Of a stretch of DNA of 6,628 bases, positions 1 to 5,834 are shown one piece after another (within the stretch, counting starts at the first letter, position 1; each line of letters begins with the position of its first letter). Position numbers and translations under genes: made by a program. Origin of the DNA: Gammaproteobacteria bacterium. Its GTDB lineage: Bacteria; Pseudomonadota; Gammaproteobacteria; Granulosicoccales; Granulosicoccaceae. Location: contig JAGRHW010000200.1 in assembly GCA_020444765.1 (NCBI GenBank), forward strand, positions 1-6,628, in the 5' to 3' direction. The notes under the pieces are model-generated. The model had not been told where the DNA came from. It saw nothing but the letters and a program-made list of their open reading frames with translations, and made no database searches.

Positions 1-1
1 C

Positions 2-736
2 CTGGAATTGCTCGAATTGCTGCATCTGCCTGCCGATTATTACGACAAGCAGGTGACCAAGTGTTCAGGTGGCGAGCGCCAGCGTGTGGCCCTGGCGCGG
101 GCCCTGGCCTTCGACCCGGAGATTCTGTTTTTTGACGAACCGCTGTCGGCGCTTGATTATCGTCTGCGAAAAACCCTCGAAAAAGAACTCAAGGATTTGC
201 ATCGCCGAACCGGCAAAACCTTTGTCTACATCACGCATTCACTGGAAGAGGCGATGGTGATGTCGGACCGGATCGCAATCATGCGGCAGGGCCGCTTCGA
301 ACAGATCGATGTGGCTGAACAGATTTATTCCAGACCGGAGAGCCGTTTCGTTGCAGAGTTCATGGGCGAAGTGAATCTCTTTGATGTGCAAGGCGTCAAC
401 GGTGGTCAGCTGCACGGTCAGGGGGTGGACGTTCATATCAACGGTGAAGCGCAGGAATTGGGTATAGCGCTGCAACAAGGCGAGCAGGGCGCGCTGATGG
501 TCAGACCGGAGTTTGTCCGGTTTATCCGGCCGGGGCAGACCGCTGATTTTATCGTCAAGGGAATACTCCGCGAAGAATATGCGTTGGGGTCACGCATGCA
601 GTATGATGTGGAGGCTTCGGACGGAACACTGATCACCGTGGAAAAGCTTCTGGAAGACCGTTTTTCAGGGCCTCTCGGCGAACAGGTTACGCTTGGCTGG
701 GACGCCGAACGCACCCATATGATCAGGGAGCACTGA
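2..736 (+). CDS. ABC transporter ATP-binding protein, PotA-like (5' end cut by window)
   Basis: Cytoplasmic ATPase subunit that would power import through the two permeases encoded just downstream. The reading frame is open from base 2, giving 244 visible codons. Counting from there, a divergent signature motif CSGGE sits at 21-25, Walker B (ILFFDE) at 41-46 with catalytic Glu46, the D-loop SALD at 49-52 and the switch His at 79 in YITHS. After about residue 115 comes a C-terminal TOBE-type regulatory or substrate-docking domain (FMGEVNLF, later MVRPEFVRF), typical of PotA/FbpC/MalK-like importer ATPases. Walker A and the Q-loop lie upstream of the window; compared with PotA proteins of roughly 370 residues, about 120-130 residues are missing. 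An in-frame TTG at position 8 is not the true start, because the frame continues to the edge and the ABC core would be incomplete. The family call is firm; the transported substrate is not known. Confidence 0.93.
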   Translation: MELLELLHLPADYYDKQVTKCSGGERQRVALARALAFDPEILFFDEPLSALDYRLRKTLEKELKDLHRRTGKTFVYITHSLEEAMVMSDRIAIMRQGRFEQIDVAEQIYSRPESRFVAEFMGEVNLFDVQGVNGGQLHGQGVDVHINGEAQELGIALQQGEQGALMVRPEFVRFIRPGQTADFIVKGILREEYALGSRMQYDVEASDGTLITVEKLLEDRFSGPLGEQVTLGWDAERTHMIREH

Positions 737-737
737 A

Positions 738-1592
738 ATGGAGCGAATTGACCGCAAGCATGGGGCTCTGTCGTCGCTGCCGATGCTGGTACTGCTCGCG
801 ATCAGTTTTCTTGCGCCATTGCTGGTCGTTGCGCTGTTTTCGATCATGCCGCAAAAAACCTTCACTGTGTTGCAGTTGCCGGACTTCTCCTCCTATGCAC
901 TGATTTTTTCCCAGGGTTATCTGAAGTCCCTGTTCTGGTCGCTCGGCATGGCGCTGGTTTCGACGATCATCCTGTTTCTGCTCAGTTGGCCGCTGGCCTT
1001 TGCGATGGCGAAGGTGTTCAAGCGGTTTACCCTGGTTATCACGGTCGCGGTGGTCATGACGCTGGTCGTGTCCGAAAACATACGTCTGTTCGGTTGGGTG
1101 CTGACCCTGATGAAAGGCGGGCTTATCGAGGGTTATCTGCGAACCTGGACGGGGCTGTCTTTCGATGGCCTGCTGTATAACGTGCCGGTTATCATCATGG
1201 GCCTGGTCTATGTGTATTTCCCGTTCATGCTGTTTCCGCTGGCGCAGGGCATTTCGATGGTGCCGGATGATGCGCGTCAGGCGGCTGCCGATCTGGGTGC
1301 GTCGCGCTGGCAGGTCTTGTGGGAAATCGAGCTGCCGCTTGCCGCGCCGGGCATCGTCGTCGGCTGCCTGCTCAGTTTCGTGCTGGCCGCGGGGGCGCTG
1401 GCGGAATCCAAACTGCTCGGCGGGCAGGCGGTTATCGTGATTGCCGATGAAGTCGAAACGGCCTTCACCTACGGGCAGAACTGGCCACTCGGTTCGGCGC
1501 TGGCGATGATGCTGATCCTGATTGTCGGTGTCATGGCAATCCTCGCCATTTCCCGGGTGGATCTGGATACGATCATGGGGCGGCGGCGATGA
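738..1592 (+). CDS. ABC transporter permease, PotB-like
   Basis: Inner-membrane permease of 284 residues, first of two partners. It has a short cytoplasmic N-terminus and about six hydrophobic segments (roughly residues 14-36, 63-91, 98-122, 148-170, 200-225 and 253-272). The cytoplasmic EAA loop that docks on the ATPase reads QAAADLG at 181-187, with invariant Gly187, followed by a Pro-rich stretch (ELPLAAPGI). Length and organisation fit the PotB/PhnU side of the polyamine/opine/phosphonate importer family. The ATG lies one base after the ATPase stop and is preceded by AGGGAG at 725-730 with 7-base spacing, so the ribosome site is inside the end of the ATPase gene. The 3' end overlaps the next permease by ATGA. 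Ligand specificity cannot be read from a permease; spermidine, putrescine, aminoethylphosphonate or another small cation are all possible. Confidence 0.93.
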   Translation: MERIDRKHGALSSLPMLVLLAISFLAPLLVVALFSIMPQKTFTVLQLPDFSSYALIFSQGYLKSLFWSLGMALVSTIILFLLSWPLAFAMAKVFKRFTLVITVAVVMTLVVSENIRLFGWVLTLMKGGLIEGYLRTWTGLSFDGLLYNVPVIIMGLVYVYFPFMLFPLAQGISMVPDDARQAAADLGASRWQVLWEIELPLAAPGIVVGCLLSFVLAAGALAESKLLGGQAVIVIADEVETAFTYGQNWPLGSALAMMLILIVGVMAILAISRVDLDTIMGRRR

Positions 1593-2392
1593 ACGGTGTC
1601 ACGCCGATGACGAAAAAGATGCTGTTTCTGTACGGAATCTTCACGATCTTTATTTTGTATCTGCCGATTATCGCCGTGGCCTTTGCGTCGGTTTCCAAAG
1701 CGCGCTATCTGAGTTTTCCGGTCAGAAGATATTCTACTGACTGGTATGACAAGGCGTTTGAAAGCCCGACGGTCAGTGATCTGCTGAGCACGTCGCTGAC
1801 GATCGCGGTGATCGTCACGGTGGTTTCGATGTTGGTGGGTTTTTTCGGTGCCCTGGCTTTTGCACGCTATCACTGGCGCTTCAGGAGTCTCTTCCAAAAG
1901 CTGATTCTTCTGCCGATTTTTTTTCCGCAAACGGTTCTCGGCCTGGCCCTGTTGATCTGGTTTAATTCAATTGGTGTCATACCCAGCTGGAAAACCGCGA
2001 TAATCGCGCATCTGGTCTGGATAGCGCCGATTGCAACCCTGATTATCGCAATCCGGGCCTACAGCTTTGACCCCGCTCTGGAAGAGGCGGCGCGCGACAT
2101 GGGCGCCAGTACCTGGCAAACACTGCGGGAAGTGACGATTCCACTGTTAATGCCAGGCGTGGTATCCGCCGGCCTGTTTGCTTTTCTGCTCAGTTGGGGA
2201 AATTTTCCGTTATCACTTTTTACGACCGGCGCAGACTCGACCCTGCCGGAATGGTTGTATGCCAAGATGATCTCCGGCTACTCGCCGCTGGTCCCCACGG
2301 TTGGCATACTATCGATCGCGGCTTCATTTATCGTGTTGATGGTCGCGCTGGTGCTTCCACGCTTGTTCGGCAGGCTGACGAGTAAATACTGA
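1589..2392 (+). CDS. ABC transporter permease, PotC-like
   Basis: Second inner-membrane permease, 267 residues, expected to form the heterodimeric channel with the upstream PotB-like protein. Hydrophobic segments lie near residues 12-34, 66-91, 103-125, 136-156, 185-208 and 237-258. The EAA loop is canonical: EAARDMG at 166-172, inside the PotC-characteristic context SFDPALEEAARDMGAS, then TIPLLMPGV. The ATG overlaps the PotB-like stop in an ATGA junction and has no strong Shine-Dalgarno, so translational coupling is likely. A second in-frame ATG is codon 7 (1607) and could be used instead. A run of eight T at 1917-1924 encodes Ile-Phe-Phe and leaves the frame intact. No binding-protein gene follows; the next gene is an enzyme 54 bases on, so the binding protein is either upstream of the window or elsewhere. 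Confidence 0.93.
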   Translation: MNGVTPMTKKMLFLYGIFTIFILYLPIIAVAFASVSKARYLSFPVRRYSTDWYDKAFESPTVSDLLSTSLTIAVIVTVVSMLVGFFGALAFARYHWRFRSLFQKLILLPIFFPQTVLGLALLIWFNSIGVIPSWKTAIIAHLVWIAPIATLIIAIRAYSFDPALEEAARDMGASTWQTLREVTIPLLMPGVVSAGLFAFLLSWGNFPLSLFTTGADSTLPEWLYAKMISGYSPLVPTVGILSIAASFIVLMVALVLPRLFGRLTSKY

Positions 2393-2430
2393 CAAATTGT
2401 ACAGCCGATGAACCAGACAAACTTTTGATC

Positions 2431-2436
2431 GAGGGG
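2431..2436 (+). promoter_or_regulatory. Ribosome binding site of the SDR gene
   Basis: GAGGGG ends 10 bases before the ATG at 2447. It lies in the 54-base gap after the PotC-like gene, which shows no terminator hairpin and no convincing promoter, so read-through from the transporter genes is the simplest expectation. Confidence 0.6.
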
Positions 2437-2446
2437 AAAAATAGCA

Positions 2447-3226
2447 ATGTTGACATCCATAAAAGATCGCAGTGTCATCGTAACCGGTGCTTCGAAAGGT
2501 ATAGGCAAGGGAATAGCCAGGGTCTTTGCAGCACAGGGTGCCAAGGTAATGATAGCCGCCCGTGGCGAGGCAGCAGCCAAAGCGGCTGCCGATGAAATCA
2601 CCGCTGAAGGAGGTACTGCGCAATACGTGCTTTGTGATGTGACCGATTGGGATTCGGTTAAAAATATGGTCGACACCACGGTCAGTGCGTTTGGCGGACT
2701 TGATGTCCTGTGCGCCAACGCAGGCGTATTTCCACAATGCAAGATGGTCGATATGGATCCCGCCGAGTGGGATCAGGTTATGTCGACCAATCTGAAAAGT
2801 TCCTTTCTCTGCGTCAAGGCCTGTATTCCGCATTTCGAAAAAGCCGGCAAGGGTCGGGTTGTGCTTACCTCTTCTATTACAGGCCCGGTAACCGGTTATC
2901 CCGGTTGGGCGCATTATGGCGCGTCGAAGGCCGGGCAACTGGGTTTTCTCAAAACGGCTTCCATGGAACTCTCCCGATACAATACAACCATCAATGCGGT
3001 TATGCCGGGTAATATCATCACCGAAGGTCTGCAGGATCTCGGCCAGGAATATCTCGATACGATGGCGGCTTCGATCCCCTTGAAGCGACTCGGCAAGGTC
3101 GAGGATATCGGTAATGCCGCTCTGTTTTTCGCATCCGACGAAGCCGGCTATATCACCGGGCAAACGATTATCGTCGACGGCGGGCAGATACTTCCGGAAT
3201 CACTTGAAGCGATTGCCGAAATCTAG
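2447..3226 (+). CDS. Short-chain dehydrogenase/reductase (classical SDR, FabG-like)
   Basis: Cytosolic NAD(P)-dependent oxidoreductase of 259 residues, the usual length of a classical SDR. Rossmann motif TGASKGIG is at 13-20. The second strand ends AAR at 37-39; a basic residue and no acidic one there leans towards NADP(H). CDVTD (63-67) contacts adenine and NAG is at 91-93. The catalytic tetrad is complete: Asn115, Ser143, Tyr157 and Lys161 (YGASK). A PG motif follows at 187-188, and the C-terminus carries TGQTIIVDGG, standard for FabG-like members. The substrate cannot be deduced. Placed between a small-cation importer and a kinase/PLP enzyme/aldehyde dehydrogenase set, it may oxidise a secondary alcohol of the imported compound or reduce a pathway aldehyde; both are inference. 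The start is supported by GAGGGG upstream and by the Rossmann motif beginning 13 residues in. Confidence 0.93.
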   Translation: MLTSIKDRSVIVTGASKGIGKGIARVFAAQGAKVMIAARGEAAAKAAADEITAEGGTAQYVLCDVTDWDSVKNMVDTTVSAFGGLDVLCANAGVFPQCKMVDMDPAEWDQVMSTNLKSSFLCVKACIPHFEKAGKGRVVLTSSITGPVTGYPGWAHYGASKAGQLGFLKTASMELSRYNTTINAVMPGNIITEGLQDLGQEYLDTMAASIPLKRLGKVEDIGNAALFFASDEAGYITGQTIIVDGGQILPESLEAIAEI

Positions 3227-3254
3227 CGTTTCATCCATCTGATCGTTACGGACT

Positions 3255-3270
3255 CAGAGCCGCAGAGCCG
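3255..3270 (+). repeat. Perfect 2 x 8-base tandem repeat (CAGAGCCG)
   Basis: CAGAGCCG occurs at 3255-3262 and again immediately at 3263-3270. The second copy supplies most of the left arm of the hairpin at 3260-3296. The first copy also contains CAGAG and could compete for the same right arm. Confidence 0.7.
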
Positions 3271-3296
3271 CTTTAGTGCAAGGCGTAACTCTGTGG
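3260..3296 (+). other. Compound stem-loop between the SDR and kinase genes
   Basis: An outer 8-pair stem joins 3260-3267 to 3289-3296 (one G-U pair). After a bulge (3268 on one side, 3286-3288 on the other) an inner 6-pair stem joins 3269-3274 to 3280-3285 around the five-base loop AGTGC. No T-run follows, so it is not a standard intrinsic terminator. A smaller 5-pair hairpin (CAGCG/CGCTG, 3310-3324) and a short inverted repeat (AAGCT/AGCTT, 3346-3357) follow. It could be an RNA processing or stability element, a Rho-associated 3' end, or a decayed intergenic repeat. Pairing was done by eye without energy calculation. Confidence 0.5.
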
Positions 3297-3401
3297 TCTG
3301 CCTCGAGTGCAGCGCGTCTCGCTGAACCCGTAATGCAGAAAACCGAAGCTTTAGCTTGCAGTCCGAATAATTCAGACATTGCAAATAATAATTGACTGAT
3401 T

Positions 3402-3406
3402 GGAGG
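3402..3406 (+). promoter_or_regulatory. Ribosome binding site of the kinase gene
   Basis: GGAGG ends only 4 bases before the ATG at 3411, slightly closer than usual. The next in-frame ATG (3426) would be 19 bases away, too far, so 3411 is the better start. Confidence 0.65.
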
Positions 3407-3410
3407 CACT

Positions 3411-4415
3411 ATGAATGCCCAACAAATGTCTCATGATGAGCTGGTGGTGCGGCTCGCAGCGCTCGCGGAGAAGTCTCTTTGTTTATGGAACGTTCCGGAA
3501 AACGCGACGGCCCGGCTGATCAATCTGTCGGAAAATGCCACCTACCTGGTCGAAGACGCCGAGGGCTTCCGTTCCATCCTGCGTATTCATCGTGAAAACT
3601 ACCATAGCAGGAACGCCATCGAGACCGAACTGGCCTGGATGAAGGCCCTGAACAGGGAAAGTGAGGTGGTGACGCCCGGTACCATAAGTGGTCGAAATGG
3701 CCAGATAATACAAACAGCGGGTATCGACGGTTTGCCGAATCCCCGTCAGATGGTGATGTTTGAATTCGTTGAAGGCGAGGAGCCGGATGAGTCCCAGGAC
3801 CTTGCCGGCCCTTTCGAACAACTGGGAGAAATCGCCGCGCTGACGCATATCCATTCCATCGACTGGCAGCGACCGGAATATTTCGAACGTCTGGTCTGGG
3901 ATCTCGATACGGTTTTCGGCGAGCAGCCAACCTGGGGTGACTGGCGTGACGCTCCGGCTATCGATGCGCATGCACTTGCTACCCTGGAGGCGCTGGAAAA
4001 ACTTGTTATCGAACGCTTGCAGAATTTTGGCAAAAACAGTGAACGATTCGGTTTGATTCATGCGGACATGCGGTTGGCGAATCTGCTGATCCATGAAGGA
4101 ACGACCAGACTGATCGATTTTGACGACTGCGGTCTCGGCTGGTTTTTATATGACTTCGCGGCCGGCATCAGTTTTATGGAAGATCATCCGCAGGTTCCGG
4201 CTTTAAAGCAAGCCTGGCTCAAGGGTTACCGGAAGCATCGCGCTGTTTCGGATGAGGAAGAGCAGGAAATCGATACCTTCGTCATGCTCCGACGAATGGC
4301 CTTGCTGGCCTGGATAGGTTCGCATGCCGAAACCGATCTTGCCAAACAGCAGGGCCCCGAATTCACCCGGGGTTCGGTGAAACTCGCGTCCCGTTACCTG
4401 GAACAGACCGCTTAG
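3411..4415 (+). CDS. APH/choline-kinase-family phosphotransferase, probable small-molecule (amino-alcohol) kinase
   Basis: Predicted cytosolic ATP-dependent kinase of 334 residues with the aminoglycoside-phosphotransferase fold. The nucleotide-loop-like segment SENATYLVE is near 40-48, followed by a third strand LRIHR at 57-61, where the usual ATP-anchoring Lys appears to be Arg58. The catalytic loop is HADMRLAN: His217, Asp219 as base and Asn224 for metal. The metal-binding DFD is at 236-238, in IDFDDCG. The C-terminal part (FVMLRRMALLAWIGSHAE) is helical. This architecture is shared with hydroxylysine kinase, choline/ethanolamine kinases and homoserine kinase type II, so the name alone does not mean antibiotic resistance. 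The neighbour is a class III PLP enzyme, the fold of the phospho-lyases that act on O-phosphorylated amino alcohols. I therefore infer a catabolic kinase for ethanolamine, 1-amino-2-propanol, hydroxylysine or a similar compound. Family firm, substrate inferred. Confidence 0.85.
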   Translation: MNAQQMSHDELVVRLAALAEKSLCLWNVPENATARLINLSENATYLVEDAEGFRSILRIHRENYHSRNAIETELAWMKALNRESEVVTPGTISGRNGQIIQTAGIDGLPNPRQMVMFEFVEGEEPDESQDLAGPFEQLGEIAALTHIHSIDWQRPEYFERLVWDLDTVFGEQPTWGDWRDAPAIDAHALATLEALEKLVIERLQNFGKNSERFGLIHADMRLANLLIHEGTTRLIDFDDCGLGWFLYDFAAGISFMEDHPQVPALKQAWLKGYRKHRAVSDEEEQEIDTFVMLRRMALLAWIGSHAETDLAKQQGPEFTRGSVKLASRYLEQTA

Positions 4416-4470
4416 GCTAATTGTCCGGATTTGTATGCCTGTTCTCAGAAATAAACTGCAACCGTGTTGA

Positions 4471-4487
4471 TGAACAGCTTCCTGTCA
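4471..4487 (+). repeat. Imperfect inverted repeat around the first TGTCA motif
   Basis: TGAACAG, four bases CTTC, then CTGTCA: ACAG (4474-4477) pairs with CTGT (4482-4485), and TG/CA pair outside a one-base bulge. It may be a dimeric regulator site or a small RNA hairpin. It is short enough to occur by chance. Confidence 0.35.
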
Positions 4488-4540
4488 ACCTCTGGGGTCC
4501 CACTGTCAAGTGCATGTCATGACTTGTAGTTACCCTGTCA
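4483..4540 (+). promoter_or_regulatory. Four helically phased TGTCA direct repeats, candidate regulator-binding array
   Basis: TGTCA begins at 4483, 4504, 4515 and 4536, so the start-to-start distances are 21, 11 and 21 bases, about two, one and two helical turns. Three copies extend to CTGTCA, and the last sits in CCTGTCAGG, a 9-base palindrome. All lie on the same strand in the 144-base gap before the PLP-enzyme gene, ending 9 bases before its GGAG. Same-face spacing of direct half-sites about 21 bases apart is known for AraC/XylS-type regulators; assigning that family here is inference. No convincing -35/-10 pair was found nearby. Confidence 0.45.
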
Positions 4541-4548
4541 GGAATGGT

Positions 4549-4552
4549 GGAG
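4549..4552 (+). promoter_or_regulatory. Ribosome binding site of the class III PLP enzyme gene
   Basis: GGAG (within GGTGGAG) ends 7 bases before the ATG at 4560, a normal spacing that supports this start. Confidence 0.6.
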
Positions 4553-4559
4553 ATAAAGA

Positions 4560-5834
4560 ATGAGTGAAGCGAAACTCGAATTCCTTGAGCGTTCCCGGCA
4601 TTACTGGAATCCCGGCAAAACCCAGGATTGGCAGGATATGGGTGTCGATCTGGTCATCGACAGGCGGGAGGGTTATCACCTCTACGATATGGATGGCCGG
4701 CGGCTTATCGATCTTCATCTGAACGGTGGAACCTATAACCTTGGACATCGGCATCCGGAGCTGGTCGAGGTGCTGAAAGCCGGAACCGCGCGCTTCGATA
4801 TGGGTAATCATCACTTTCCGGCGCTGGCCCGGACAGCTCTGGCCGAAGAGCTGGCGGCCTGCGCGCCGACACCGGACATGCATTACACGGCCTACGGTTC
4901 CGGCGGCGGTGAAGCGATCGATATTGCCCTGAAAACCGCCAGACACGCGACGCAGAAAAAGAAAATCGTCTCGATTATCAAGGCCTATCACGGACATACC
5001 GGACTTGCGGTAAAAACCGGCGATGAACGGTTTTCCAAACTGTTTCTCTCGGAAGATACCGCGGGCGAGTTTGTCCAGGTTCCGTTCAACGACCTCAACG
5101 CCATGGAGGATGCGCTCAGAGGGCGTGACGTGGCGGCGGTGATCATGGAAACCATCCCTGCTACCTACGGTTTTCCGATGCCGCAGGAAGGCTATCTGCC
5201 TGGCGTAAAAAAACTCTGCGAACGCTATGACGCGCTGTATATCGCCGACGAGGTGCAGACCGGCCTGATGCGCTGCGGGGAAATGTGGGGCTGTACGAAA
5301 TACGGCATCGAACCCGACATCATGGTCACGGGCAAAGGCATTTCGGGCGGCATGTACCCGATTGCCTGTGTGCTGATCAGCGAAAAAGCCGGCGGCTGGC
5401 TCAGCGAGGACGGCTTTGGCCATATCTCCACGATGGGCGGCGCGGAACTCGGTTGCGTGGTGGCGATGAAGGTGCTTGAAATTATTCAACGGCCTGAAGT
5501 GCGTTCGACGGTCGATTATATTTCCAACTATATTCGCGCCGGTCTCGACGAAATCAAGGCGATCTACCCGGACTTCTTTCTCGGCATCCGCCAGCATGGC
5601 GTGGTCATGGGGCTGGAATTCAATCACCAGGAGGGCGCCAAACCGGTCATGCGTCATCTCTATGAAAATGGCGTCTGGGCGATTTTTTCAACCCTGGACC
5701 CCAGGGTGTTGCAATTCAAACCGGGTCTGCTGATGACGCAGGAATCCTGTGAGGATTTGCTGCGGCGGGTGGAAATCGCCATAGGTCTCGCTCAGGAGGA
5801 AGTTATGGGGAAAGCGCGCAGGAGGAGTTACTGA
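4560..5834 (+). CDS. Class III PLP-dependent enzyme: aminotransferase or amino-alcohol-phosphate phospho-lyase
   Basis: Fold-type I PLP enzyme of 424 residues, a normal class III length, predicted cytosolic. The cofactor phosphate loop is GSGGGE at 113-118, where the family more often reads SGTEAN or SGSEAN. AYHGHTG (142-148) contains the residues that stack on the PLP ring. DEVQTG starts at Asp230, which contacts the pyridine nitrogen, and the Schiff-base lysine is Lys259 in TGKGISGG. Class III contains transaminases (GABA, ornithine, taurine, beta-alanine) as well as phospho-lyases for phosphoethanolamine (EC 4.2.3.2) and 5-phosphohydroxylysine (EC 4.2.3.134), and sequence inspection does not separate these. 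The upstream APH-fold kinase and the downstream acylating aldehyde dehydrogenase favour the phospho-lyase reading. The 3' end contains two AGGAGG sites, and the stop overlaps the next start as TGATG. Confidence 0.88.
   Translation: MSEAKLEFLERSRHYWNPGKTQDWQDMGVDLVIDRREGYHLYDMDGRRLIDLHLNGGTYNLGHRHPELVEVLKAGTARFDMGNHHFPALARTALAEELAACAPTPDMHYTAYGSGGGEAIDIALKTARHATQKKKIVSIIKAYHGHTGLAVKTGDERFSKLFLSEDTAGEFVQVPFNDLNAMEDALRGRDVAAVIMETIPATYGFPMPQEGYLPGVKKLCERYDALYIADEVQTGLMRCGEMWGCTKYGIEPDIMVTGKGISGGMYPIACVLISEKAGGWLSEDGFGHISTMGGAELGCVVAMKVLEIIQRPEVRSTVDYISNYIRAGLDEIKAIYPDFFLGIRQHGVVMGLEFNHQEGAKPVMRHLYENGVWAIFSTLDPRVLQFKPGLLMTQESCEDLLRRVEIAIGLAQEEVMGKARRRSY
5820..5825 (+). promoter_or_regulatory. Ribosome binding site of the aldehyde dehydrogenase gene
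   Basis: A perfect AGGAGG ends 8 bases before the ATG at 5834, inside the last codons of the PLP-enzyme gene. With the one-base stop/start overlap this fixes the start and indicates coupled translation. Confidence 0.8.

Noticed and set aside
1917..1924. Run of eight T in the PotC-like gene as a possible programmed frameshift
   Set aside because: The zero frame is intact with a complete permease on both sides, and no alternative downstream frame yields a meaningful product.
2324..3163. Open frame of 279 codons on the minus strand opposite the SDR
   Set aside because: No family motifs, no plausible ribosome site considered convincing, and it runs into the PotC-like gene; the plus-strand SDR has all catalytic residues.
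3392..3397. TTGACT as a possible -35 element before the kinase
   Set aside because: It lies only 14 bases before the start codon and 4 bases before the ribosome site, leaving no room for a -10 and transcription start.
3483..4094. Open frame of 203 codons on the minus strand opposite the kinase
   Set aside because: Antisense to a clearly conserved kinase and without recognisable protein features.
3411..4415. Aminoglycoside resistance gene
   Set aside because: Only the fold is shared; the sequence and its setting beside catabolic PLP and aldehyde dehydrogenase genes point to metabolic substrates.
4530..5657. Long open frame of 375 codons on the minus strand opposite the PLP enzyme
   Set aside because: The translation has no recognisable domain, is rich in His and Arg, and lies exactly antisense to a gene with full class III motifs; it is a shadow of codon bias.
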